A stretch of 64,000 nucleotides of DNA, from assembly GCF_030686865.1 (NCBI RefSeq), contig NZ_JAQYUS010000001.1:682001-746000 (forward strand), in the 5' to 3' direction. Below, piece after piece: positions 45,386-54,464 of the stretch (position 1 is its first letter; every line of letters begins with the position of its first letter). The translations under genes were made by a program, and so were the position numbers. A model generated the notes under the pieces. The model searched no databases, was not told the DNA's origin, and saw only the letters and a list, made by a program, of their open reading frames with translations. This stretch comes from Kaistella sp. SH40-3. GTDB taxonomy: Bacteria; Bacteroidota; Bacteroidia; Flavobacteriales; Weeksellaceae.

Positions 45386-46246
45386 TTATTTTACCGCTTT
45401 TAAGCTCAAATCAATGTTCTCTGCTGAATGCGTAAGTGCACCTGCAGAAATATAATTTACACCCGTTTTCGCAATCTCTTTTAGTTGGTCTCTTGTAATA
45501 CCACCAGATGCTTCGGTTTCGCATTTATTGCCAATTATTTTTACGGCTTCGGTCATCATTGCCACATCCATATTGTCTAGCATGATTCTGTCTGCTCCTG
45601 CTTTCAAAGCTTCTTTTACTTCGTCCAGATTTCTGGTTTCAACTTCTATTTTTAAAGGTTTCTTGATTTTTTCAGTATAAGTTTTAGCCATTTTTACAGC
45701 GTTGGTAATGCTTCCATTGTAATCAATGTGGTTATCTTTTAGCATAATCATATCATACAAACCATATCTGTGATTGGTTCCACCACCAATGGCAACCGCC
45801 CATTTCTCACACAATCTGAAATTGGGAGTTGTTTTTCTCGTATCCAAAAGTTTTGCTTTTGTTCCTAATAACCGAGAATCCCAATCGTGAGTTAAGGTTG
45901 CGATCCCACTCATTCTTTGCATGCAGTTCAACACAAATCGTTCTGTAGAAAGAATCGATCGTGCACTTCCGGTTACGTAAAAAGCGATGTCTCCAACTTT
46001 TGCCGAGTCACCATCTTTAAGTAAACGTTCTACTTTTAAGTTTTTATCAAATTGTTTAAAGATCATTTCAGCCAGTTCAACGCCGGCCAAAATACAATTT
46101 TGCTTCACCAAAAGTTTTGCTTTTTGTTCTAAATTTTTAGGAATAGTAGCCAAGGTAGAATGGTCACCATCTTGAATATCTTCTTCTAAGGCGTTTTTAA
46201 TAAAAGTTTTCAAAGCGTCTTTCGTGACGTATATTGGTTTTTTCAT
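45386..46246 (-). CDS. nadC: Nicotinate-nucleotide pyrophosphorylase (carboxylating)
   Basis: 286 residues. NadC joins quinolinate to PRPP, releasing CO2 and pyrophosphate, to give nicotinate mononucleotide in de novo NAD synthesis. Conserved pieces: EEDIQDGDHSTLATIP, RFVLNCMQRMSGIATLT, LDTRKTTPNFRLCEKWAVAIGGG (substrate-binding Arg/Lys, here named in parts) and EVETRNLDEVKEAL with a following MLDN. The 3-MST and nadB genes lie immediately upstream on the same strand, giving a nadB-sseA-like-nadC order; nadA is not in this window. Confidence 0.95.
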   Translation of the reverse strand: MKKPIYVTKDALKTFIKNALEEDIQDGDHSTLATIPKNLEQKAKLLVKQNCILAGVELAEMIFKQFDKNLKVERLLKDGDSAKVGDIAFYVTGSARSILSTERFVLNCMQRMSGIATLTHDWDSRLLGTKAKLLDTRKTTPNFRLCEKWAVAIGGGTNHRYGLYDMIMLKDNHIDYNGSITNAVKMAKTYTEKIKKPLKIEVETRNLDEVKEALKAGADRIMLDNMDVAMMTEAVKIIGNKCETEASGGITRDQLKEIAKTGVNYISAGALTHSAENIDLSLKAVK

Positions 46247-46300
46247 TTATTTATATTTAAAGGAATCTTTATTTCTAATTTGATAAAAGTTTAAATTTAA

Positions 46301-47143
46301 TCAAATATTTTTAGCCACAGGTTTATCATTCCGCGACCACTCGCTCCAGGAACCCACATAAAGATTCGGAATTTCAAATCCTGCATAATCCATTGCTAAT
46401 AAAGTGTGGCAAGCCGTAACTCCAGATCCACAATGAACTGCTACTTTATGAGAAGAATGATTTTTTAAAACTTCGCTATATTTTTCATGAAGGACTTCAG
46501 GACTTTTAAAAGTTCCGTCTTCGTTCAGGTTTTCTTTAAAAGGAATATTAATGGCACCCGGAATATGTCCGGCTATTTCATCAATTGGTTCGGTTTTTCC
46601 GTCGTATCGGTCTTTTTCACGAACATCAATAACAACGTAGTCAGGATTTTCAGAATATTGCGTAATAAAGTCGATGTCAACTTTTGGAAGTTTCCATTCT
46701 TTTAAAGAAAGTTTATCAATGGATTTTGGCTCCACGATTTTTGAGTTTACATCTAGTCCTTTTTCTTTTGCCTTTTGAATACCTCCATTCAAAACCTGTA
46801 CTTTTTCGATTCCTGCCGCTCTTAACATCCACCAAAATCTTGCTCCCGCAATTGAAGCATTTTTATCATCATAAACAATGACATGGGAATTTTGGTTAAT
46901 GCCTAAACGGTGTAAAACCTCCTCAAATTTCTCCAAACTTGGCAAAGGATGTCTTCCGCCATTTTTTGCATCTTTCGGAATTTGGGCTAAATCATTATTT
47001 ACGTCCACGTATAAAGCACCGTCAATATGTTCTTCCAGATATTTCTCATAAGCAGAACCGCCACTTCCGGCGTCAACAATTACGAGATTTTCTCTGTTTA
47101 AAACTGCTAACTCTTCCGCGTTGATGATTGGGGGTATTTTCAT
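46301..47143 (-). CDS. sseA: 3-mercaptopyruvate sulfurtransferase-type rhodanese
   Basis: 280 residues with two rhodanese domains. The active-site loop is HCGSGVTAC with Cys238; CGSGVT is the 3-mercaptopyruvate sulfurtransferase form, whereas thiosulfate enzymes have CRKGVT. The enzyme moves sulphur from mercaptopyruvate to a thiol acceptor. It overlaps the nadB stop by four bases, so translation is coupled. A role in sulphur supply or in protecting the Fe-S enzyme NadA is possible but unproven. Confidence 0.88.
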   Translation of the reverse strand: MKIPPIINAEELAVLNRENLVIVDAGSGGSAYEKYLEEHIDGALYVDVNNDLAQIPKDAKNGGRHPLPSLEKFEEVLHRLGINQNSHVIVYDDKNASIAGARFWWMLRAAGIEKVQVLNGGIQKAKEKGLDVNSKIVEPKSIDKLSLKEWKLPKVDIDFITQYSENPDYVVIDVREKDRYDGKTEPIDEIAGHIPGAINIPFKENLNEDGTFKSPEVLHEKYSEVLKNHSSHKVAVHCGSGVTACHTLLAMDYAGFEIPNLYVGSWSEWSRNDKPVAKNI

Positions 47144-48714
47144 TTTACTAGATCTTTATTATAAAAGGCACCTTTGTTTTCGGTCATCATCAAAGAATGT
47201 TTGATAATGAGATAGGAAATATTGGTTAAATTTCTCAGTTCAGAAAGTTGGGGAGACATGATCGAATAGTTGTACAATTCATTCACAGCATCGAAAATCT
47301 CGTGTTGTTTTTTCTTCGCTAATGCCAGTCGATCATTTGTTCTAACGATGCTCACCAAGTCGCTCATCATTTCCTGTAACTGTCTTCGGAGATAAGAAAC
47401 CATGACCATTTCATCCATCATTTTCATTCCTTCTTCATTCCATTCCGGGACTGCTTTTAAATCATCAAAATTAAAATCATTGATTTCTAAAAGTTCCACC
47501 GTTTTCAAAGCAGCATTATGCCCAAAAACCAACCCTTCCAATAAAGAGTTTGAGGCCAGTCGATTGGCGCCATGCAGTCCGGAGTTCGTACATTCTCCCA
47601 CGGCGAATAAATTTTTGATGGAACTTTGTCCGTCCATATCAACATCGATTCCGCCCATTAAATAATGGCAAGCCGGAACAACAGGAATTAGTTGGGTAAA
47701 AGGATCAATCCCTTCATCCATGCATTTTTGGTAAATATTCGGAAAATGTTCAATAAATTTTTCCTGATCCATTTCCCTGCAATCGAGACCAACATAATCA
47801 TCACCGGAGATTTTCAATTCATTGTCAATGGCTCTTGCCACAATGTCACGGGACGCTAATTCTTCACGCTCGTCATATTTTTGCATGAATTTCTTTCCGT
47901 CTTTGGTTCTGAGTTTTGCACCGTCACCACGAACTGCTTCTGAAATTAAAAATAACATTCCATCTCGCTTCGAAAATAATGCAGTTGGATGAAACTGGTA
48001 ATACTGCATATTCGAAATTTTCCCACGTGCTCTGTGTACGAAAGCAATTCCGTCTCCAGTTGCAATGATCGGATTGGTGGTGTTTTTATAAACGTGACCG
48101 GCTCCACCTGTCGCAACCAAAGTTATTTTCGCGGTAATTTTTTTGATTTTTTTATTCTTTTCATCCAAAATATATGCACCGTAACAATCGATTTTTTCAA
48201 GGTCAAAAACTTTTCCTGGAACATGATGTTGCGTAATCAAATCGATAACATAATGATGTGCCATGATTTCTATATTCGGTGACCTATTCACTGTTGCCAA
48301 TAAAGCGCGTTCGATTTCGGCACCCGTAATATCTTTGTGATGAACGATTCGGTTTTCAGTATGGCCGCCTTCTCTTCCGAGCATAAGATGGCCGTCTTTT
48401 TTATCAAATTGAGTTCCCCAATCCACCAATTCCCGGAATCGGTCTGGACCTTCTTCAATCACCATTCTCACGACTTCCAGATTGTTTTCACCGTCGCCAG
48501 CTCTCATGGTATCGTCGATATGTTTCTGAAAATTATCTTTGTCAAAATCTGTAACCACAGCCAGTCCGCCTTGAGCGTATTTGGTATTGCTTTCATCTTC
48601 ATCTGCTTTGGTGACGATGATAATTTTGGCTTCGGGCATTCTTTCCGAAATTTTGATCGCATAAGAAAGTCCGGAGATTCCTGATCCGATGACGAGTACG
48701 TCTGCTTTTATCAT
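47140..48714 (-). CDS. nadB: L-aspartate oxidase
   Basis: 524 residues. NadB oxidises aspartate to iminoaspartate, the first step of quinolinate synthesis. The FAD-binding GSGISGLSYAI is at residues 9-19. The flavoprotein signature region TKYAQGGLAVV, the active-site HHKDITGAEIERAL and the C-terminal GLHGANRLASNSLLEGLVFG are typical of NadB rather than succinate dehydrogenase. It begins the nadB-sulfurtransferase-nadC operon. Confidence 0.95.
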   Translation of the reverse strand: MIKADVLVIGSGISGLSYAIKISERMPEAKIIIVTKADEDESNTKYAQGGLAVVTDFDKDNFQKHIDDTMRAGDGENNLEVVRMVIEEGPDRFRELVDWGTQFDKKDGHLMLGREGGHTENRIVHHKDITGAEIERALLATVNRSPNIEIMAHHYVIDLITQHHVPGKVFDLEKIDCYGAYILDEKNKKIKKITAKITLVATGGAGHVYKNTTNPIIATGDGIAFVHRARGKISNMQYYQFHPTALFSKRDGMLFLISEAVRGDGAKLRTKDGKKFMQKYDEREELASRDIVARAIDNELKISGDDYVGLDCREMDQEKFIEHFPNIYQKCMDEGIDPFTQLIPVVPACHYLMGGIDVDMDGQSSIKNLFAVGECTNSGLHGANRLASNSLLEGLVFGHNAALKTVELLEINDFNFDDLKAVPEWNEEGMKMMDEMVMVSYLRRQLQEMMSDLVSIVRTNDRLALAKKKQHEIFDAVNELYNYSIMSPQLSELRNLTNISYLIIKHSLMMTENKGAFYNKDLVK

Positions 48715-48747
48715 TGAGTTATTTCAAGAGTTAAGTTCAAACTTTAA

Positions 48748-49377
48748 TTAAATAAATTTAAACAGTTTATCATTCGGTTTTCTCACTTTTTTTAATTTCT
48801 GAAACGCATCTTCTTCAGAGCGGTAACCAAGGGCTAAAGTCACTGCAACTCTTTCTTTTTCTGAATCCAGTCCCAGAATTTCGTCAATTGTTTTTTGCTT
48901 AAATCCTTCCATGGGACAAGTATCAACATTTTCTAAAGCCGCGGCGAACATCAGGTTTCCCAAAACAATATAACTTTGTTTATCAGCCCAAATCATTACT
49001 TCTTCTGAATTTAAATGCTGAATATGTTTGTTAATGCTTTCTTTAAAAGGATTTAAACTTTCCAAAGGAACTTCTCTCGTTTCGGAAATATGACTAAAGT
49101 AATTACTAATGTATTCACTTCCAATACTGTTTTTCGAAACAATAACGATTAAGTGCGAACACGTCGAAATTTGGGATGGATTGTAAAATGCCGGAATTAA
49201 TTTTTCCTTCATTTCCGAATTTTGTATAATGATGATTCGATAAGGTTGCAATCCCAAGGAACTTGCGGAAAGTCTCGCTGCTTCAAGAATATTATGAAGC
49301 GCTTCCGTGGAAACATTTTTTTCAGGATCAAATTTCTTAACCGAATATCTTTTGTTCAGTGCCTCGAGGTAATTCAT
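48748..49377 (-). CDS. Nitroreductase-family NAD(P)H-dependent oxidoreductase
   Basis: 209 residues, matching the NfsB/YdgI-type nitroreductase fold. KRYSVKKFDPEK is the N-terminal FMN phosphate-binding motif, ARLSASSLGLQPYRII the next FMN contact and AVTLALGYRSEEDAF the C-terminal motif. It reduces nitro compounds, quinones or similar using FMN. Physiological substrate unknown. The gene lies 33 bases upstream of nadB on the same strand. Confidence 0.88.
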   Translation of the reverse strand: MNYLEALNKRYSVKKFDPEKNVSTEALHNILEAARLSASSLGLQPYRIIIIQNSEMKEKLIPAFYNPSQISTCSHLIVIVSKNSIGSEYISNYFSHISETREVPLESLNPFKESINKHIQHLNSEEVMIWADKQSYIVLGNLMFAAALENVDTCPMEGFKQKTIDEILGLDSEKERVAVTLALGYRSEEDAFQKLKKVRKPNDKLFKFI

Positions 49378-49567
49378 CTAACAAAGATAAATAAATGACT
49401 TGAAGTTTGGAAGATGAATTTCTTCGACTGAATTTCTAAAGGTGAATTTTCTTTGAGTGAATAAGTGAATGGTGGATTTATATAAATCAATTTTAAAAAT
49501 TGACTATTCACAGCAACGCAAATTGACCATTCGCTGCGAGGCAAATTTATACGAAGCAAATTGACCA
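49378..49567 (-). repeat. Short degenerate direct repeats in nitroreductase/rnhA gap
   Basis: On the minus strand GATGGTCAATTTGC, GAATGGTCAATTTGC and GAATAGTCAATTTT occur within about 70 bases, followed by AAATTCA-type steps. A 65-codon ORF through it has no coding character. Looks like decayed or simple-sequence intergenic DNA. Confidence 0.5.
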
Positions 49568-50050
49568 TCAAAAAAGTCCGCCGTTCTGCTGTTTTTCGAA
49601 AAACTCGTCGATAAGAAGAGGTTCTGTTTGTGCTGCTTTTACAGCAAGTTGATCACAGATTTCATTTTCCAGATGTCCGGCGTGACCTTTTACCCAATGA
49701 AAAGTAGTTTTGTGCGCTTTAATTAAAGGAACCATCCTCTTCCACAAATCAGGATTTTTTACATTTTTAAAACCTTTTTTAATCCAGCCATAAATCCATT
49801 TCTGATTGATGGCATCGGAAACATATTTACTGTCGGTGAAAATGTGAATATCGTTTTCGGTAGATTTCAGTTTTTCTAAAGCCGTTATTACCGCCAATAA
49901 TTCCATGCGGTTATTGGTTGTGAGGCGAAAACCTTGAGAATATCTTTTTTCGTAATTCTTTTCCGGGACTTTCATTACGATTCCGTAACCGCCTTTTCCG
50001 GGATTGCCACTACAGGCACCGTCGGTATAAATTTCTATTCTAAGACTCAT
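49568..50050 (-). CDS. rnhA: Ribonuclease HI
   Basis: 160 residues. RNase HI cleaves RNA in RNA-DNA hybrids. Catalytic acids D10 (YTDGACSGNPG), E50 (NNRMELLAV), D73 (IFTDSKYV) and a C-terminal Asp in NEICDQLAVKAA correspond to D10, E48, D70 and D134 of E. coli. The conserved HWVKGHAGH basic/active loop is present. It follows dnaB by 2 bases on the same strand, so both replication-linked genes are probably cotranscribed. Confidence 0.95.
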   Translation of the reverse strand: MSLRIEIYTDGACSGNPGKGGYGIVMKVPEKNYEKRYSQGFRLTTNNRMELLAVITALEKLKSTENDIHIFTDSKYVSDAINQKWIYGWIKKGFKNVKNPDLWKRMVPLIKAHKTTFHWVKGHAGHLENEICDQLAVKAAQTEPLLIDEFFEKQQNGGLF

Positions 50051-50052
50051 TC

Positions 50053-51648
50053 CTAAAATTGAAAATCATCATCGTCATCTAAATCGTTCATCGAAGAACC
50101 GGAAAGGTTTTGATTGCTTGGCAAATCAAAAGCAGCACCTGGATCGATGGTCGTTTTGATTTTTTCAAAACCGCCGGGAGTATCTGGTTGACCGAAATTA
50201 GAAGATTGATAACCATATCCGCCGCCGCCACCGAATAAATCGAGGTCGGCAAATTTTGCAATATTTTTATAGAAGGACATTCTTACGTCTGCAGTAGCAC
50301 CGTTACGGTGTTTTGCAATAATTAATTCTGCCTGATTTTCGGTTGATGATTCACCGCCGTCTTCATCATTGTCCCAGGTTGTAATTTTATAATACTCTGG
50401 TCGGAAAATGAAGGAAACAATATCGGCATCCTGCTCAATCGCTCCGGATTCCCGAAGGTCAGAAAGCATTGGTCTTTTTCCTGGTCTGGTTTCCACACTT
50501 CTGGAAAGTTGAGAAAGTGCTATAACAGGAACGTTCAGTTCTTTTGCAATCGCTTTTAGAGAACGGGAAATCATTGCGATTTCCTGCTCACGGTTTCCTG
50601 CGCCACCTTTTCCGGAATTCGCTGTCATCAATTGAAGATAATCCACCATGATGATTTTTACTCCATGTTGCATTACCAGTCTTCGGCATTTTGCACGGAA
50701 GTCAAATACAGAAAGGGACGGAGTTTCATCAATATATAAGGGAGCGTTTTCTAAAGCAGATACGTTTGAGAATAAGCGTTGCCATTCTTCATCAGACATT
50801 TGACCTTTACGTAATTTCTCAGAAGAGATCCCAGTTTCAGATGCGATCATTCTGGTGATTAACTGCACCGAAGCCATCTCCAGAGAGAATAAAGCCATTG
50901 GAATATTATGTTCTACGGCAATATTTCTCGCCATAGAAAGTAAGAACGCAGTTTTACCCATCGCCGGACGTGCTGCAATAATAATTAAATCTGAATTTTG
51001 CCAGCCTCCAGTTTCTTTGTCAATATCTTTAAATCCGGAGGGAATACCGGAAATTCCTTCTTTGTCTTTTAAGGCTTTAATGGTTTCAATAGCTTGAGTA
51101 ACCAAAGTATTTGCAGTGTCGAAACCTTTTTTAATGGTTCCGTTGGTGATTTCGAAAAAAGACTGTTCGGCCTTATCCAGCAGTTCGAAAACGTCGGTAG
51201 ATTCTTTGTAAGAACTGTCGATTACGTTTGCGGAAACATTAATTAAACTTCTTAAAATAAATTTCTCTAAAATTACCCGAACGTGATATTCAATATGTGC
51301 ACTGGAAGAAACACCCATTGTTAAATCGATGATATAATGATCACCGCCTGCAAGTGCTAATTTATCGGTTTTCTTTAATTCCTGAATGACGGTCATTAAA
51401 TCCACCGGATGATTGCCCTCGAACAATTTTACAATTGCACGGAAAATTTCCTGATGTCTGGGATCGTAAAAAACGTCGGCGGTTAATAAATCGATGGAAT
51501 AATCCAAACCTTTTTTATCAATTAAAAAAGTTCCTATAACAAGTTTCTCGAATTCTATTGCGTTTGGGGGCATTTTGCCATCGGAAATAGAAAGTTCCTT
51601 AGCGAAATTACCATGAATTAATGAAGATAATGTTTCCTTTTGTGCCAT
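50053..51648 (-). CDS. dnaB: Replicative DNA helicase DnaB
   Basis: 531 residues. Hexameric helicase that unwinds DNA ahead of the fork. The N-terminal domain (25-130) includes EFEKLVIGTFLIDKKGLDYSI; the RecA-like domain has Walker A ARPAMGKTAF, Walker B VKIIMVDYLQLM and DLRESGAIEQDADIV. No intein interrupts the P-loop. The C-terminal tail (about 480-531) is Gly-rich with a DDDDDFQF acidic end, a plausible protein-binding tail. A TATCTTTG -7 element (complement at 51653-51660) is only 5 bases upstream of the ATG, suggesting a nearly leaderless mRNA. Confidence 0.96.
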   Translation of the reverse strand: MAQKETLSSLIHGNFAKELSISDGKMPPNAIEFEKLVIGTFLIDKKGLDYSIDLLTADVFYDPRHQEIFRAIVKLFEGNHPVDLMTVIQELKKTDKLALAGGDHYIIDLTMGVSSSAHIEYHVRVILEKFILRSLINVSANVIDSSYKESTDVFELLDKAEQSFFEITNGTIKKGFDTANTLVTQAIETIKALKDKEGISGIPSGFKDIDKETGGWQNSDLIIIAARPAMGKTAFLLSMARNIAVEHNIPMALFSLEMASVQLITRMIASETGISSEKLRKGQMSDEEWQRLFSNVSALENAPLYIDETPSLSVFDFRAKCRRLVMQHGVKIIMVDYLQLMTANSGKGGAGNREQEIAMISRSLKAIAKELNVPVIALSQLSRSVETRPGKRPMLSDLRESGAIEQDADIVSFIFRPEYYKITTWDNDEDGGESSTENQAELIIAKHRNGATADVRMSFYKNIAKFADLDLFGGGGGYGYQSSNFGQPDTPGGFEKIKTTIDPGAAFDLPSNQNLSGSSMNDLDDDDDFQF

Positions 51649-51909
51649 AGTGCAAAGATAAATTTAATAAAATTTAATAAAGGATATTGTTAGAAAAGAA
51701 ATGCAAACTATTTAAGTTGCTGGTGGTTAGTAGTTTATGATAGTGTGTTATCAACAATTCATCATTTTTGTTTGAATAAGTAATCTAACTTTAATAATGC
51801 CTTGTATTTTTTGTTTTGGATAGTATATTTTATCTAAATAGGGATAAATATATAAAAATTTTAATTATTTCATTAAATTTATTTTTACCTTTAACAAAAC
51901 TTTTAAAAT

Positions 51910-52476
51910 ATGAAAAAACTATTTATTTTTTTCTTGCTGCTCACATTATCAAGCATTAAACTTCATGCTCAAACTCCATACGTTGGAGAAATTAGAATGT
52001 TTGCGGGTAATTTTGCGCCAGCTGGTTGGGCTTTTTGCGACGGTTCTTTGTTGAGCATTGCTGAATATGAAACTCTTTTTACCATTATTGGAACTACTTA
52101 TGGTGGAGACGGTCAACAGACTTTCGCTGTTCCTGATTTACGTGGACGTATGCCGCTTGGTCAGGGTTCCAATTCTGTTGTTGGACAAGTTTCTGGTAGT
52201 GAAAATGTAATTTTAACACAGAGTCAAATACCTAATCATAACCATAGTGTAAATGCTGTAAAAGCAACGGGTACTCAAAATTCCCCTACAGGAAATCTCC
52301 CAGCAGATACAAAACTATGGGATAAAGGGTATTCCGATTCAGCCACTTCTAATACTTCCATGAGCGGTACTATGATTCGTACTACTGGTCAAAGCCAGCC
52401 AGTAGATCTTTTGAAACCTTATCTTACAGTAAACTTTATTATTTCACTTTACGGTATTTATCCTTCTCAAAATTAA
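51910..52476 (+). CDS. Secreted tail-collar domain protein, copy 1
   Basis: 188 residues. Signal peptide MKKLFIFFLLLTLSSIKLHAQ, then a phage tail-collar domain (about 24-85): YVGEIRMFAGNFAPAGWAFCDG, GTTYGGDGQQTFAVPDLRGR. The C-terminal half resembles the microcystin-dependent protein (MdpB) family: QIPNHNHSVNAV, TGNLPADTK, a final VNFIISLYGIYPS. First of three tandem paralogues and preceded by a 260-base AT-rich gap. Function unknown; secretion suggests an extracellular or surface role. Confidence 0.85.
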   Translation: MKKLFIFFLLLTLSSIKLHAQTPYVGEIRMFAGNFAPAGWAFCDGSLLSIAEYETLFTIIGTTYGGDGQQTFAVPDLRGRMPLGQGSNSVVGQVSGSENVILTQSQIPNHNHSVNAVKATGTQNSPTGNLPADTKLWDKGYSDSATSNTSMSGTMIRTTGQSQPVDLLKPYLTVNFIISLYGIYPSQN

Positions 52477-52500
52477 AATTACCTATTTAAAATTATTCCT

Positions 52501-53079
52501 ATGAAAAAATATATTTCAATTCTCATATTAATCTTATGTTCAAATTTCAAATTATATTCACAAGAACAATACTTGGGAGAAATTCGAATGTTTGCGGGTA
52601 ATTTCCCTCCAAAAGGCTGGGCACTCTGTAATGGTCAAATCTTACCAATTAATCAAAACCAAGCATTGTTTTCTTTGTTAGGAACTACTTACGGCGGAAA
52701 TGGGCAATCTAATTTTGCTTTGCCGGACTTTAGGGGAAAAGTGCCTGTTCATTTTGGGCAAGGTCCTGGTTTAAGTGATTATTCATTAGGACAAACGGGA
52801 GGATCTGAAACCGCAACGATTTCGATCTCCCAAATGCCTACTCACAGTCATCAAGTGACTGCAGTGACTGTAGAAGGAAATCAAAATTCACCAGCCGGAA
52901 ATTTACCAGCAAATACAAAAAACTTAGATAAAGAATACTCAACATCCGCAGCGGATACTACAATGAATGCTGCAATGATAGGTTATACTGGTGGTGGGCA
53001 AGCGTTTTCGATTAAAGCGCCTACTAATACTGTAACTTTTATTATCGCAATATCGGGAATTTATCCTCCGCGGAATTAA
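52501..53079 (+). CDS. Secreted tail-collar domain protein, copy 2
   Basis: 192 residues with signal peptide (to about KLYSQ) and the same tail-collar and MdpB-like layout: YLGEIRMFAGNFPPKGWALCNG, GTTYGGNGQSNFALPDFRGK, QMPTHSHQVTAV, TFIIAISGIYPP. It is 24 bases after copy 1. By eye it is closer to copy 3 than to copy 1, sharing the ALFSLLGT...NFALPD segment. Confidence 0.85.
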   Translation: MKKYISILILILCSNFKLYSQEQYLGEIRMFAGNFPPKGWALCNGQILPINQNQALFSLLGTTYGGNGQSNFALPDFRGKVPVHFGQGPGLSDYSLGQTGGSETATISISQMPTHSHQVTAVTVEGNQNSPAGNLPANTKNLDKEYSTSAADTTMNAAMIGYTGGGQAFSIKAPTNTVTFIIAISGIYPPRN

Positions 53080-53114
53080 TTGTTGGAAAAAAAGTAACCA
53101 TTAAATTTTAAAAC

Positions 53115-53693
53115 ATGAAAAAATATATTTTATTATTAATATTTATCTTATCTGTGAATTTCAAATTGTATTCACAGGATCAATTTGTAGGAGAAATTCG
53201 AATGTTTGCAGGTAATTTTGCACCAGAAGGATGGGCACTATGCAATGGTCAAGTATTGCCAATAGCTCAAAACACGGCATTGTTTTCTTTGCTCGGAACA
53301 ATGTATGGTGGAAATGGAATGACCAATTTCGCTTTACCAGATTTGAGGGGAAGAACACCTGTTTCTTTTGGAACGGGTTCAGGATTAACAAATAAAACTA
53401 TTGGAGAGAATGGAGGCTCTGAAATAATTAATTTAACAGTAGATCAACTGCCAACTCATACTCATGGGGTAAGGGCTGTTACTTCTAATGCAAACCAAAG
53501 TTCGCCAACAGGAAATTTTCCTGCAACTACAAAACTTTTGGATAAGGAATATTCGGACAGCGTACCAAATACAACTTATAACTACACCATGTTGAATTCA
53601 ACTGGAGGAAACCAGCCAATTAATAATTTGCAACCCTATGTAACGGTGAATTTCATTATTGCTTTACAGGGAATTTTTCCACCACGTCAATAA
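53115..53693 (+). CDS. Secreted tail-collar domain protein, copy 3
   Basis: 192 residues, same plan: signal peptide (KKYILLLIFILSVNFKLYSQ), FVGEIRMFAGNFAPEGWALCNG, GTMYGGNGMTNFALPDLRGR, QLPTHTHGVRAV, NFIIALQGIFPP. It follows copy 2 by 35 bases and precedes the T9SS cargo gene by 13. The signal peptide is nearly identical to copy 2, indicating a recent duplication of that pair. Confidence 0.85.
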   Translation: MKKYILLLIFILSVNFKLYSQDQFVGEIRMFAGNFAPEGWALCNGQVLPIAQNTALFSLLGTMYGGNGMTNFALPDLRGRTPVSFGTGSGLTNKTIGENGGSEIINLTVDQLPTHTHGVRAVTSNANQSSPTGNFPATTKLLDKEYSDSVPNTTYNYTMLNSTGGNQPINNLQPYVTVNFIIALQGIFPPRQ

Positions 53694-53706
53694 AAAAACA
53701 ATTATT

Positions 53707-54381
53707 ATGAAAAAAATACTATTTTTTATACTCTTCTCAACTTTTGCACAAAGCCAAACAATTACATTTCAGGGATGTGTCCCTTTGTTTGATGCGCAAG
53801 ACTTTATATTTAATAAAACAGAAACTGATGTTACTGGTAGAGGCATTTATATCACAACACCAGTTGATGGGCAAGCGTGCAGTGGTCTTGGTTCTTGTGA
53901 ATTTAAATTACTATGGAACGATTCCGCAAGTAGATGGGAGTTTTTAGCCGATGAAGGTGAGGGGACTTTTACTGCGCCTTATGTTATGTTTTATAATGAA
54001 ACAGCAACAATTCAAAAACCGCCAAGTTTAAAGGTAGGAACTTGGGTTGAAAACATAGCGGTAACCAACTCAATTTGTGGCGGAAATTTGTCCAGTACTA
54101 ATGCAACATTGGTTGGAGACTTACAAGATACCGTCCTAAATACTGTTGATTTTACAAAATCAGAAATGATGATTTTCCCAAATCCTGTTGAAAACTTTTT
54201 AAATATAAAAGGAGATTTTGTGATCAAATCACTCGAGGTTTTTTCTTCATCAGGTGATTTGGTTAGAAGTTTTACAGGGAACTTAAATAAAATTAATCTT
54301 TCTAACCTTAATGCAGGAGTTTATGTCCTGAAAATTAATACTCTTAACGAAACAAAATCTGTGAAATTTATTAAGAAATAA
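53707..54381 (+). CDS. T9SS sorting-domain secreted protein
   Basis: 224 residues from MKKILFFILFSTFAQSQ, which gives a clean signal peptide; the longer ORF starts inside the previous gene. The C-terminal 75 residues are a type A T9SS sorting domain (MMIFPNPVENFLNIKGD ... LNAGVYVLKI ... KSVKFIKK). The middle has paired Cys (QGCVPLF, GQACSGLGSCEF, NSICGG) and a beta-rich body of unknown family. It is exported by Sec and then by the type IX system. As last gene of the cluster it may be displayed with the three collar proteins. Confidence 0.85.
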   Translation: MKKILFFILFSTFAQSQTITFQGCVPLFDAQDFIFNKTETDVTGRGIYITTPVDGQACSGLGSCEFKLLWNDSASRWEFLADEGEGTFTAPYVMFYNETATIQKPPSLKVGTWVENIAVTNSICGGNLSSTNATLVGDLQDTVLNTVDFTKSEMMIFPNPVENFLNIKGDFVIKSLEVFSSSGDLVRSFTGNLNKINLSNLNAGVYVLKINTLNETKSVKFIKK

Positions 54382-54403
54382 TCAGGTTTTAAATTTAAAT
54401 AAT

Positions 54404-54437
54404 AACTCACAGTTTAAAAGGCTGTGAGTTTTTTTTA
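54404..54437 (+). terminator. Intrinsic terminator of the tail-collar cluster
   Basis: AACTCACAG / CTGTGAGTT arms followed by eight T residues, 22 bases after the T9SS gene stop. Confidence 0.88.
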
Positions 54438-54464
54438 TTTAAAATTTGGAATAAAAACGTCTGT

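Noticed and set aside
49374-49571. 65-codon minus-strand ORF between nitroreductase and rnhA
   Set aside because: It overlaps both neighbours slightly, has no recognised domain and lies on repetitive AT-rich DNA.
51910-53693. Tail-collar genes as a prophage remnant
   Set aside because: All have signal peptides, no capsid, terminase, integrase or lysis gene is near, and the flanks are core genes.
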